From contig OZ345365.1 of NCBI GenBank assembly GCA_977006965.1, positions 2,294,001 to 2,358,000 of the forward strand: DNA of 64,000 nucleotides, in the 5' to 3' direction. A model generated the notes under the pieces. That model was given only the letters and a program-made list of their open reading frames with translations, searched no databases and had not been told where the DNA came from. Origin of the DNA: Phymatolithon calcareum. Lineage: Eukaryota; Rhodophyta; Florideophyceae; Hapalidiales. Shown one piece after another: positions 32,388 to 42,055 of this stretch. Position 1 is the first letter of the stretch. Each line of letters starts with the position of its first letter. Made by a program: the position numbers and the translations under genes.

Positions 32388-32723
32388 TCATACACATATA
32401 CTGTCATTGCATAGAAAAAGCGCTTTCTGAAAGATGCGAGCTATTAGTTTAAAAGCATGACCTATCGAGGATAGGTGAGGCACATGTTCAAAGCGCAACC
32501 CACGCTGCAGATAGCGCAATCGTCTTTCTTGACTTGTCCCCATGCTGTATACTGTCATAGGAAGTTGCAGTCGTCCAATCATGTCCCGTTTAATGAATTG
32601 CAGCAAGCTTCGACCGGACTGCACCACATTCCTTGTTGCCAGCGCGCATTCGAGATTATCATATGGCATGCGTCCATTCGGGGTCTCCTGGAAGCCAATG
32701 GGAGAGCTTCCAACATTGCGCAC
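32388..32723 (-). other. Unassigned minus-strand open frame
   Basis: A 111-codon frame between the secreted-protein gene and the nucleotidyltransferase gene. It contains GRLQLPMTVYSMGTSQERRL and resembles no family I know. A plus-strand frame covers the same bases, so it may be chance. Confidence 0.2.
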
Positions 32724-32953
32724 AATATATGGCCTGACTTGTCTCGTTATAATTGGACAATGTCCTCTAATTGAAACCAGATAATCATGACGCTGTTGCG
32801 AAAAATTCAGCCAGAAACGCCTCGCTCATCCAGCACAGCATGTAGTCGTCCGTCTGTCTGAATCCCAGTATACTGGAGCACCCATCTAAATAGCATATAA
32901 AGGTAGTACCTAGGAGAAAATTTGGCGCATGGGTCATCATCCCGCCTCACGCA

Positions 32954-33885
32954 ATGGACGGCAAAGCATTCGCAATGGACACTATCAAGGGCAAGCTGTG
33001 CCAGATTGAGAAGGAGCACAGTGTCAGAATCCTGTACGCATGCGAGGCGGGCAGTCGGGCTTACGGTATCCACACCGCGTTGTCGGACTACGACATTCGC
33101 TTCATATATGTCCGGATGCCGGCTGCCTATCTTTCGGTGCGCGACTTGCTGCCGAAGGACGATGTTATCAACTACTCTGTAGACGATATGTGGGACATAG
33201 CCGGGTGGGACATCCGGAAGGCGATGCAGCTGCTCCGTGGTTCAAATCCTGGCCTGTTGGAGTGGTTGGGATCCTCAGTTGTGTATCGCGGTTTTCCCGG
33301 TGATGGATTTGATGACGGGGAGTGCGTGATGGAAATGAGACGGATTGCTCGTGAGCACATGTCGACAAGGGCATGCATGTATCACTACTACGGCGTACGT
33401 TGAGATCACAATGATTTTGGAACAGTTATCGGTTACTGTAATGCTATCTGAGTGCTGTACTGACTAATTCTGGACAATTTTCATGGCGACAGTGGTTGAG
33501 AAGCAAATACGACAAGAATAACGCAAGCCAATCTCTCAAAAACTTCTTCTACCTACTCCGTCCAATACTAGCACTGCGATTTCTTGAAAAGAACAACAAG
33601 ATCGTACCAACGTTGTTTTCTGACCTGGTCGATGGTGCGTTTAATCGAAACGACCAAGTAGAGGCAGAACTTCACATCGCATGTACGAGGCTTGCACAAG
33701 ATAGAAGAACAGGTAAAGATACAGCTGGGCAAGAACACATGAAGCGATTGGTTAATTTTGTTGATTCAGAGGCAAAACGGTTTCAGGACAAAAATTTTCC
33801 GTCGGATACTAGCAAGAAAGTTTCGTTTCAGGTTTTGGATGAGATCTTCAGGAGCACTTTGACAAAGACATGGGAGATGGAGTGA
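32954..33885 (+). CDS. RlaP-type nucleotidyltransferase, two exons
   Basis: Exon 1 is 32954-33394 (147 codons) and exon 2 is 33493-33885 (130 codons plus stop); joined they give 277 residues. Residues about 30-54 carry the nucleotidyltransferase signature EAGSRAYGIHTALSDYDIRF, with the GS motif and the metal-binding D-x-D (DYD). The rest fits the RlaP / PF10127 family (RNA-ligase-associated predicted nucleotidyltransferases), including the FFYLLRPILALRF helix encoded early in exon 2. Splicing removes a frame-ending TGA and joins MYHYYG to WLRSKYDKN in phase 0. The role is presumed nucleotide transfer to RNA or another acceptor; the substrate is unknown. An internal Met at codon 8 is an alternative start. 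The intron argues against bacterial contamination. Confidence 0.8.
33395..33492 (+). other. Spliceosomal intron, 98 bp
   Basis: Begins GTACGT and ends GCGACAG. A branch-point-like TACTGACTAAT lies roughly 25-30 bp before the acceptor. It separates two halves of one conserved domain. Confidence 0.75.
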
Positions 33886-34004
33886 CGTTATTCACATCGT
33901 AAACTTCATTAAATTTTGTACATTTAAAAAAGCGCTGAGATTTCGTTCCACAGTTCTCCTCTCTATTACCACGATTGAATTGAAAGTTGACTATTGAGCT
34001 CCCT

Positions 34005-34245
34005 GTAAAAACAAGATGATTTTAAAATTGCCTCGAATATTAGGGTATTGAGGTCGCCGGTTCGAGCCCTGTGGCAAGAAAAAATTGAATTTCGTTCCGC
34101 GAAGAGCACATGAATGTCGCCGTGTAGCGGTGTTCCGCAGCACCCGCGAAGCAATTACGCGAGTATCCAGAATGGATGCAATACAGAGCACCCCAGAGGC
34201 CCTCTCAATGTTGTGTAACGTGCACTTTGCGAAACTCAGGAAAGA
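34005..34245 (+). repeat. tRNA-derived SINE, copy 2 (degenerate)
   Basis: Shares an extended body with 52872-53163: TTGAGGTCGC-GGTTCGAG-CC (B box at 34059-34069), then AATTGAAT--CGTTCCGC, ATGTCGCCGTG-AG-GG-GT, ACGCGAGTA-CCAG-AATGGAT and TGTGTAACGTGCACTTT-like ends. The A-box half is poorly conserved. Confidence 0.55.
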
Positions 34246-34249
34246 TGGT

Positions 34250-35185
34250 CATTCTGAGAGTTTCCCGTCTTTGCACACATTGGAGGTCAGAATAATGAAG
34301 GGAAAAGCCGGCAGTTCACTTTAGAAAGTATCAGGACTGAGGGTTCTAGGTACTAGCTCCAATCGGAAGAAAATGCTACTGTCGTCACGATGTTTGAGGC
34401 TCCCAGTGTTCAATCGGCTCCAATTGACTGAATTCGTAGGGACATCTGGTTTCCACATTTGCTTTGAATTGGATATGATCGCGCCGGCACAGGGCCAAGT
34501 CTCTCTCTGTACTGTTAGGATAAGACTTACCCTACAAAATAACTGCGGTTAATTTGAGGGGTAAGGGTCGTGACCCGAGTTGTGATGGCGCAGTGTCGTT
34601 GTGGTGGGCCTGCGGTCCAGGTTAGCTTCGCCTCTTCCATTCCTGTCGTACATGTTGGATTTAATGTATGAGAGAAGAAACCGTCAACAAGGCATCATCG
34701 GAGCTCCAACGGATCTGTAAAGAATCTCCCGCATGACTGTTTTTGGACTCCAACGTATCCTGACATGACTTTGTTTTATTTCTGCATTTATTCCGATGTT
34801 CTCCGTCAGTGGACACTTTTCAAAACACGTGGGTTTAAGACCCTTTATCGGTGAGGCGCATCAGAAAAGCGCGTACGTTCGGTGACGAATGATTAGTCTA
34901 CCAGCAGGTATCTTTTCTTAGTTTCTATTGTCTCCTCAGTTAGCGCAAGGACAGCAAATCTAAGTGAAGCGGACTTGCCAACATTTCCGGGCTACGCGAC
35001 TGTGTCAGATGAATTGAAGGAAAGAAGAAAGGCAAGGCAGAATTCTTGTGTTTCCATTTCGATGATGCACACCATTAGGGTAAGCATTTTTCGCGAACCC
35101 CCATCCATGTTCTGCTATCTTCCACAACAAAGTGTCGCACTGTGAACGTTCTCGCATTCATTGGAACGCTTGAAAATGTCCGAAA
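34250..35185. other. No recognisable gene
   Basis: Mixed-composition sequence without long frames, repeats or motifs that I can assign. Confidence 0.3.
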
Positions 35186-35300
35186 TCAAAATGAAAACGT
35201 AAGCGAAGGATTGTAGCGCAACGAAAAGTCTCTCAGGTGCAATGATAATTGACTAAGGAGCTTCAATAAAACAGAAATCCATCCATCCATCCATTGGAAC
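35186..35300 (+). mobile_element. LINE-D 3' tail
   Basis: GCGAAGGATTGTAGCGCAAC, then CTCTCAGGTGCAATGATAAT and GGAGCTTCAATAAAACAGAA, ending in (ATCC)n at 35277-35296. The same tail occurs at 18.5, 60.4 and 62.7 kb. Only the 3' end is present, about 150 bp upstream of Sel1 gene B. Confidence 0.7.
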
Positions 35301-35447
35301 ACTTGTCATCATGTAGACCATCTGAAATTCGCTTCCACTGAAATTACAGCTCCACTTCAAGATAATATCTACGCTGCCAAAGTCGCTGGTATTCGAATAG
35401 ATTTTCGAGCACCATCTGCTTGCGTACCCACATACTGCCGCAGCACT

Positions 35448-37292
35448 ATGGGAAATTTCCAAGGGACGATGCGCAAAGCGGAAGATTGCATCCCAGCATA
35501 CTTGAGGAACGAACAAGAAGGTGTATTTGAAACCCCGCGTAGTGCAGTGGAGATCTATCTTCGTGCCATAGAGGAAGATGGGGATGTCGATGCAATGACC
35601 AACTTGGGGGTATTGCTCCAGCATGGCGCAGATGGTGTACCTGCACATCCGGCTCGTTCTGTTGAGCTGTACACACGAGCAATTGATGATGGCGCAGATG
35701 TCCGTGCAATGTCCTGTCTGGGATATTTGTTCAGCAGGGGAGCCGAAGGAGTATCGGCAGACCCTCGCCGGGCGGTGGAGCTCTACCGTCGTGCCATAGC
35801 CGAAGGCAATGATGTCGATTCTATGATGAACTTGGGGATCTTGCTCTAGCATGGTGCTGAGGGTGTCCCGGCGGATCCGATTCGTGCTATTCACCTATTC
35901 CAACGAGCCATTGATGAGGGCTCAAATGTTGTTGCAATGTGCCAATTGGCAACCATAATGAAGGACGGAACTGAAGGAGTAAGACCAAGCACATGTCGCG
36001 CAGTGGCGCTCTATAAGCGTGCCATCGCGGAAGGTGGACATGTGGGTGCCATGAACAACTTGGCCAGCTTGCTCTTGCACGGGACAAATGACGTACCCGC
36101 GGACTTGGCCAATTCTATAAATTTGTACACACGCGCAATTGATGAAGGCGCAGATGTGCTTGCAATGTATAACCTGGCAAACTTGCTGACAAATGGAACT
36201 GAAGGAGTACCGGCAGACCCAGGTCGTGCAGTGGAGCTCTTCAATCGTGCCATCGAGGAAGGCGAAGATGTTCCCGCCATGACCAACTTGGGGTATTTAC
36301 TCGAGAACGGCGCAGAGGTTGTCCCGACAGATCCTACTCGCTCTGTTGAGCTATACACAAGAGCGATTGAAGAGGGATCCGATGTGCTTGCAATGTACAA
36401 CCTGGCAAATTTGTTGAGTCAAGGAGCCGAAGGAGTACCGGCGGACCCCGTCCGGACAGTGGAGCTCTATAATCGTGCCATCGAGGAAGGCGAAGACGTT
36501 CCTGCTATGACAAACTTAGGTCTCCTGCTGGTACATGGCGCCAATGGTGTCCAAGCAGATCCAGTTTGTTCTATTGGGCTCTTCACACGAGCAATTAATG
36601 AAGGAGGAAGCGTAATTGCAATGTACAGTCTGGCAAATTTGTTGTGCAGTGGATATGAAGGGGTACCGACAGACCATCGTCGCGCAGTGGAGCTCTATAA
36701 CGGTGCCGTTGAGGAAGCAGGTCATGTTCCTTCCATGAACAACCTAGGGCTCTTGCTCCAAAATGGCGCAGAGGGTGTCCCAGCGGATCCGGCTCGTGCT
36801 ATTGAGCTATACAAACGTGCTATTGATGAGGGCGCAGATTTGCTTGCAATGTACAACCTGGGAAATTTGATAGTATGTGAAGGTGATGAAGTACAGGCAG
36901 ACCCGCGCCTTGCAGCGAAGCTGTTTAATCGCGCCGTCGAGGAAGGCGGGCATGTTGGTGCCATGATCGAGTTGGGGACTTTGCTCCAACTTGGCGCAGA
37001 GGGCGTTCCTGCAGATCAACGTCGGGCCATTCAACTCTTTTCCCGTGCCGTTGATGAGACGGGGAGCAGTTTTGCAATTAATAAGCTTGGCTCATTACTT
37101 GAGCATGGCGGAGAGGGCATACCTGCAAACATCCTTCGTGCGGTGGACTTGTATTCTCGTGCCATTGACGAGTTTGAAGACATAAACGCACTGGTGAACT
37201 TAGCAATAGTGTTACGACGTGGTGATGAACATGTGCTGGCAGACCCGACTCGCGCCATGCAACTGATAAAGAGAGCACACTCCATTGTGTAG
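35448..37292 (+). pseudogene. Sel1-repeat protein B, interrupted by one TAG
   Basis: One uninterrupted frame of 614 sense positions except for a TAG at 35847-35849. It encodes 15 full Sel1-like 38-residue units plus a short end. The TAG stands where the repeat consensus has Gln (LLQHGAEG), so a single CAG-to-TAG change explains it. Start MGNFQG aligns with MGNLGS of protein A, and the C-terminus DPTRAMQLIKRAHSIV is nearly that of A. If the TAG is real, translation gives a 133-residue product with about 2.7 repeats, and the downstream 451 codons could restart at 35937. The absence of any other lesion suggests a very recent loss, a population polymorphism, readthrough or a sequence error. The bases after TAG (CATGGT) do not match the classic CARYYA readthrough context. 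Presumed role: interaction scaffold. Confidence 0.8.
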
Positions 37293-37429
37293 GGTGTGAA
37301 AAGGGATAATAGCTCTGCTACTGGATATCCCAACAGGAACTTAGAATCGTACCCACCAAAGAGGTAGCAGTTCAAAACATATCCTAAACGTCACCAGATT
37401 GCATAATCTTGTGGTTAGTCGAGAAAATT

Positions 37430-37545
37430 GCAATGTCGACTGCATTCCTATGAGTCCGGGCTCCGACGAGTATGGGAGTAGCAAGAAGAACACCGAGCCA
37501 GAAAAATAACCTTTTCCAAGGAGGGCCTACTGCACCGTCAGTGAG
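37430..37545 (+). mobile_element. Short LINE-D remnant
   Basis: Plus-strand codons give GLRRVWE, a stop, then QEEHRARKITFSK. This matches GLQRVWEQQEEHGTRKFTFA at 63.4-63.5 kb, directly upstream of the LINE-D piece at the window end. Confidence 0.4.
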
Positions 37546-37641
37546 GATGAAAGAACCAGAAACAGGATTCTTTGCGCAACGGTTTTGTAGGTAACTTCCC
37601 AAGAAACCCACCGAAAGTGATTAATTGGACAAAAAAGGAGC

Positions 37642-38125
37642 ATGGACAGTTTGAGCACTCAACAATATCCCAGCCTTAAAGTTGGGGTAGTGTACATGTC
37701 ACCAAGGTCCACTCGTCAGGAAACCGACAAATGCCTCCAACTAATCAACAGGCATGCAAGGGGTCAAGCCATCATCTGTGGTGACTGGAATGCAAGACAA
37801 AAGCTGTGGGACAGACAGTCAAACAGAAGGGGCAACCAACTCGTCCAGTGGCAGAAAGAAAAGGATGTGACATAAGAGCAAGCAATGGACCGACATTCCA
37901 GACGAAGAAGTACGGGAGCAATATCGACTTCTTCGTCACAAAAGGAATAACAATATCCGCGCCGAACTCTCCAGAGGACATATGGACAGGGGCTACACAG
38001 CACAGGCCTGTATGCACGCGCCTTAGAAGCCGGCAAGATCGTGACCCGAACCAGTATAAACGACCAATCAGTGTAAGAGACCGAGATGACACACAAAGGA
38101 AAAATGAAGTCAAGGAACATGCGTG
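37642..38125 (+). mobile_element. LINE-B endonuclease remnant
   Basis: Apurinic-endonuclease-like (EEP) region: KVGVVYMSPRSTRQETDKC, then AIICGDWNARQKLW, with a frameshift after LVQWQKEK (37870-37875). In the next frame NIDFFVTKG, SAPNSPEDIWTG and QHRPVCTRLRSRQD follow. The second half is close to the LINE-B copy at 49.7-49.95 kb (minus) in protein and DNA. That similarity stops near 38125 inside the start of the LINE-C frame, so the endonuclease does not belong to the downstream reverse transcriptase. Confidence 0.65.
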
Positions 38126-40809
38126 AACTCACAGCAGTCATAAGCGCAATGCCAACACGCACTGCAACTGGTCCGGATACGATAGAAGTCGAATTCATCC
38201 GTCATCTGTCTCCGACGGCCACAAACCGTTTTCTGGATCTAGTTAACAGAAGTTGGCGCGAAGGAACAGTGCCCTCTGCATGGAGAACAGTGCTACTCAT
38301 CGGCATGCCCAAACCGAATGACCCCACAACCCTCCGGCCAATCTCGTTGTCATCAATCATCAGTCGTATTGCTGAACGCCTCATCGGACTACGCCTAACG
38401 GGTTGGATGGAGTCGAAACTTCCCTCCGCACAAGCAGGATTCAGATTATACCGCAGCACCCACGAGCATATAACTGCTATGACACAGCGCACGGGAGACG
38501 CATTCTCCCGCCGGCGGAAATGTGCTGCCCTCTTCGTGGACTTCAGCGCTGCATACGATCGGGTTGTTATACCGGCGTTACTTGCAAAAATGGTGAACTT
38601 AAACTGTCCCCCAAATATGATTTGCTGGATGCATTCCTACCTGACGGATCGCCGAGCTCGAGGACGACACATCAACACTGTCGGTCGGTCGCGGGCGCTA
38701 GGATGTTGGCTACCACAAGGGAGCTCTTTATCACCAAACCTCTGGAACTTATACATCTCTAATTTAGATGTTCGCCTCGACGACCTGGTTCAATTTAGTT
38801 TCGCAGACGACACCAGCTTCCATGCCACCGGCGAGACCTGGGAAGATGTTATCTCCAAGCTCAATGAGGCCGCCCAGATCCTCTCCCAGCTATGCGGTTA
38901 TTTGCGGATCAAGATCAATGCGCAGAAATGCAAGGTAGTGGGATTTGCTGCAGGTGGAAGGTCACCACTGGCAATCATTGACGGCAACGTCAAGATCGAC
39001 GGAGAGAGAATCAAAGCAGTTCCGGCATATAAGTTCCTCGGAGTTAACGTGGACCAACGACTGAGCTTCAAATTGCACTGCAAGGAAGTGAGTCGGAAAC
39101 TCCGGTCCAAGACTCGATTCATCCGAGCGCTGGGAGGGACATCTTGTGGCGCCGAGACACCGACCATGGAGGCTTTCCGAAAGAGCTATTGCGAGCCAGT
39201 TGTATTATACGGTGCATCATCCTACGCCGTACATGGCTTCGACTCACACATCAAACAAGTCGAAATCGCACGAAACGACGCAGCGCGAGCGGCCAGCGGC
39301 TGCCTTAAAGCTACGGCAGTTGCCAAGCTTCGGGCACTGACAGGGATGCGAAGCCTGCGGGACATCGGAGAGATGGATGCTACTCTTGTTATGGAGAAAG
39401 CACTTCGACTCGAACCGGGGGCTCCAGTGGCTCGTGCAACCCACTCACGCGAGCTCAAACCAAGACGCAACGTAGGGTCATGGCGGCAATCAAGCGCCTA
39501 TTATCTGGCCGAGAAAGGGATCCTCGCTCTACCACGCAGGGAATTCCACTCCCCAATCGGGAAGGATTGCTCAAGCAACAGGTTTATTACCTTCATAACG
39601 CCAATTTCCGCTAAGGATGAACCGGAGGAGAAGCGCGCAGCCACAGAAGCCTTTATTTTGGAGCGTAATGCAGTGAGAACAGCGGATATCGAAATATGGA
39701 CAGATGGAAGTGTGGGAGAAATACCGCAAGCTCATGTCTGGGACCTGAATCACGGAGAACGTGTCTCCGTAAAATGGGACGAAGGCTGGTACACCGCGAG
39801 CTTGAAGAAATTCAACTCTACCGAACATCAGAACCACGACGCAGCGAAACGGTTTGAAGCTCGACACGGCAAGCCGCCGGATGTCCTCTTGGTCTACGAC
39901 GACGGGGACGAGCATGCCTACGAAACGACCCCGACGGCCTCGAAGCAGCGCGTTATCCTATGCGATGAAGATGATGACACACTCGACATGTACCGTACAA
40001 TCCCACCGCAGGTCGGTGGTGCGGGCGTTTTGGTGCTGCGCGGAGAAGAAGCGATACTGAAAGAAGGGCTGTCCGCTGGGGCCGTTGGCTCTTCATTCGA
40101 CGCCGAGGCGTTTGCGGCCGTACACGCATTTCAGGCAGCATCCAGTCTACCGATATCGAGCGGCAGCACTATCCGATGGTTCACCGACAGCAAGAGCTGC
40201 ATAGACGCACTCAACGGCCAGCCGCGTATGTTTGGAGAGATGGTTCGGAAACTATGGAATCTTATGGAACAAATAATGGCACAGGAGATTCACATAGAAG
40301 GCATTTGGATACCGAGTCACTGCAGAGTCCCGAAAAATGAGGCTGCTGATGAGCTCGCGCGCCGGGGAATCTCGGAATCAAGCCTGCTATCACATCAAGC
40401 GGTACCTCTCACCATGGAAGCGGCACGATCCATTATCAAACCGCCTTGTAGAAGCAAACCAGTTACCATCCCGACACTCCCGGAAGACCTACACATCTCA
40501 CATAGACGGGCTGAGGTAATACTCAACCAGCTCATAACTAATTGCTGTCCAATGGTCGCCAGCTTTCACCATGGACACAACGAGAATGAGCCACTTCCTC
40601 ACGACCCAATGTGCAAGAAATGCCCGTATGTTGTGAAGGAAACTGTGGAACATATGATCCTACATTGTTCGGGTCGGGCTGTTAGTCGACGGAAATTCAT
40701 CGGCAGAGTTCGGAGCAAAACGGTAGAAGATCTGTGCAGAGAGAAACCCGTAGCGATAATCCAATATTTGAACGAAGAGAACTTGCTCGAGAGCAAGTTT
40801 AGGCGTTAA
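38086..40809 (+). CDS. LINE-C ORF2: reverse transcriptase and RNase H with inserted Tudor-like domain
   Basis: An intact 907-residue frame. The reverse transcriptase shows motif A FVDFSAAYDRV (Asp152), motif B PQGSSLSPNLWNLY and motif C FADD (239-242). The RNase H domain (about 535-765) keeps Asp540 (WTDGS), Glu674 (FDAEAF), Asp701 (FTDSKS), His745 (WIPSHC) and Asp755 (NEAADELA). Between Asp540 and the next strand GGAGVLV (from 644) about 97 extra residues intervene. They contain GERVSVKWDEGWYTASL and VLLVYDDGDEHAYE, a Tudor/SH3-like pattern, and an acidic CDEDDD stretch. The end has a CKKC...H...C zinc-binding motif (843, 846, 856, 861). The real N-terminus is uncertain because the sequence up to about 38125 is LINE-B-derived. 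Whether it is active is unknown, but every catalytic residue seen is kept. Confidence 0.85.
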   Translation: MTHKGKMKSRNMRELTAVISAMPTRTATGPDTIEVEFIRHLSPTATNRFLDLVNRSWREGTVPSAWRTVLLIGMPKPNDPTTLRPISLSSIISRIAERLIGLRLTGWMESKLPSAQAGFRLYRSTHEHITAMTQRTGDAFSRRRKCAALFVDFSAAYDRVVIPALLAKMVNLNCPPNMICWMHSYLTDRRARGRHINTVGRSRALGCWLPQGSSLSPNLWNLYISNLDVRLDDLVQFSFADDTSFHATGETWEDVISKLNEAAQILSQLCGYLRIKINAQKCKVVGFAAGGRSPLAIIDGNVKIDGERIKAVPAYKFLGVNVDQRLSFKLHCKEVSRKLRSKTRFIRALGGTSCGAETPTMEAFRKSYCEPVVLYGASSYAVHGFDSHIKQVEIARNDAARAASGCLKATAVAKLRALTGMRSLRDIGEMDATLVMEKALRLEPGAPVARATHSRELKPRRNVGSWRQSSAYYLAEKGILALPRREFHSPIGKDCSSNRFITFITPISAKDEPEEKRAATEAFILERNAVRTADIEIWTDGSVGEIPQAHVWDLNHGERVSVKWDEGWYTASLKKFNSTEHQNHDAAKRFEARHGKPPDVLLVYDDGDEHAYETTPTASKQRVILCDEDDDTLDMYRTIPPQVGGAGVLVLRGEEAILKEGLSAGAVGSSFDAEAFAAVHAFQAASSLPISSGSTIRWFTDSKSCIDALNGQPRMFGEMVRKLWNLMEQIMAQEIHIEGIWIPSHCRVPKNEAADELARRGISESSLLSHQAVPLTMEAARSIIKPPCRSKPVTIPTLPEDLHISHRRAEVILNQLITNCCPMVASFHHGHNENEPLPHDPMCKKCPYVVKETVEHMILHCSGRAVSRRKFIGRVRSKTVEDLCREKPVAIIQYLNEENLLESKFRR

Positions 40810-40831
40810 CTTAAAAATTGACGTCATCTGC

Positions 40832-40852
40832 AATAAAGAAAGAAAGAAAGAA
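40832..40852 (+). repeat. (GAAA)n 3' tail of LINE-C
   Basis: AATAAAGAAAGAAAGAAAGAA follows the LINE-C stop codon by about 25 bp and marks its 3' end. LINE-B sequence starts immediately after. Confidence 0.65.
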
Positions 40853-41462
40853 CCGTTCGGTGAAGCTGTAAAGCATATCCAAACAAACCAATCTTCGCAA
40901 ACACTTCGATCGAAATTTCTGGAAATGGAAGGAGACCGCCTAGAATCGAAGCGGAAAAGAGAGATACCATACAATAAGACAAGACAATTGCCAGCAATCC
41001 TCAAGTTCCCCAAGGTGAAGCAAAAACAACTCGTGCTGCAGTATGCCTGTGGCAGATTCCCACAGGTGTCAGCAACAAGTATGACTGAAGAATTCGGCAC
41101 CAGAGCCAGAGAGCATATGGAGACCCTTGAACGCACGCTAGCAGGGTACGAACTCGAAGGAGAAAAACGACTGGAAACAGAAAGGCGCTAGATGAGCTCT
41201 TACTACTTAGCAAGACACTCATAGAACGCATGGAGAACGAAGAAGCCCTGTATTAATCCGCAGAATGCAAGGCAAAAAGTGGTCGAGTCCAAGCACCAAC
41301 AATCCCGTAGAGGACTGAGACAGTACTATTTTGAGTCCTGAGTTTTCCCGTCCGCCATACTGGTGGACGTTTCGTGAGCAACACAAAGAAGCTAGCATCA
41401 GAGGAAGCCTTGCCTATATCTTCAGAAGTCTGTGGGGCTTTTAAATAAACTTGAAAGGAAAA
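40853..41462 (+). mobile_element. LINE-B 3' fragment
   Basis: Encodes the C-terminal part of the LINE-B protein, starting EPFGEAVKHIQTNQSSQT and including RKREIPYNKT and LQYACGRFPQV, parallel to 47.5-47.8 kb (minus). A frame stop lies at 41191. The 3' untranslated end GGAAGCCTTGCCTATATCTT, then GTGGGGCTTTTAAATAAAC, is the LINE-B tail. Confidence 0.75.
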
Positions 41463-41581
41463 AAGGAAACCTACATACACTCCTACTCAAGAGAATGACG
41501 TCGCTCGAGCCGTTGGGAAAATACTATACAATGGAATATGAAAATTATAGGGGCTTGTGCAATACACGCTTCGAAAGCTGC

Positions 41582-41628
41582 CGACTTTCCTCAAGTTGGG
41601 GCACATGGTACCTTCTCTATAAATCCAC
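41582..41628 (+). repeat. Inverted-repeat arm, left of copia
   Basis: CGACTTTCCTCAAGTTGGGG and CCTTCTCTATAAATCCAC. It is inverted at 45124-45171 and a third copy is at 15221-15262. The copia element lies between the two arms. Confidence 0.55.
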
Positions 41629-41637
41629 AGTACCCTC

Positions 41638-41849
41638 TGATAGATCCACATCCTATGCGTTGACACTCGCGATAGCTCGCGTGCGGTATGTAGCTTACAG
41701 AACGCTACGGAGCTAGTCGCAGGACCCAACGGCAACACACCAGCTATCCCGAGTGCTTAGAGTGATTCCCGGTGTCTCCGGGCGCCGCGCACTATAAGTA
41801 GGAGACCGTAGGATAGCCGAAACTAAACAGCAGAGTTGAGAAGTCAACA
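41638..41849 (+). repeat. 5' LTR of copia (212 bp)
   Basis: Starts TGATAGATCCACATCCTATG and ends AAGTCAACA. It lacks 48 bp present in the 3' LTR, the missing segment being bounded by the direct repeat GATCCACAT. Confidence 0.85.
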
Positions 41850-41860
41850 GGTTATGGGCC
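41850..41860 (+). promoter_or_regulatory. Copia-type primer-binding site
   Basis: GGTTATGGGCC directly follows the LTR. It is complementary to the anticodon stem-loop of initiator Met-tRNA (GGGCCCATAACC), the half-tRNA priming known for Drosophila copia. Confidence 0.75.
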
Positions 41861-42055
41861 TTTGTGAGTAACCAAAACTCTCACCCAACACGACTTCTAA
41901 CCCTCCCAACCCACTAGGGCGGCCTGTGCGCCACCCTAGCCAATCACCACCTAACTACCGCGAGGTGCCAACCGACTCTGACTCATCAACCGCTCCATCC
42001 TCCACGGAATCATCTACCACATCCACCCGCCATCCGTTCGCGATGGGGAGACCCA

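Noticed and set aside
32954-33885. Bacterial contamination as the source of the nucleotidyltransferase
   Set aside because: The gene has a spliceosomal-type intron and lies in sequence continuous with eukaryotic transposons.
35840-35860. Programmed stop-codon readthrough at the Sel1-B TAG
   Set aside because: The following bases CATGGT do not fit the known CARYYA context; simple mutation or error is more economical. Kept only as a testable alternative.
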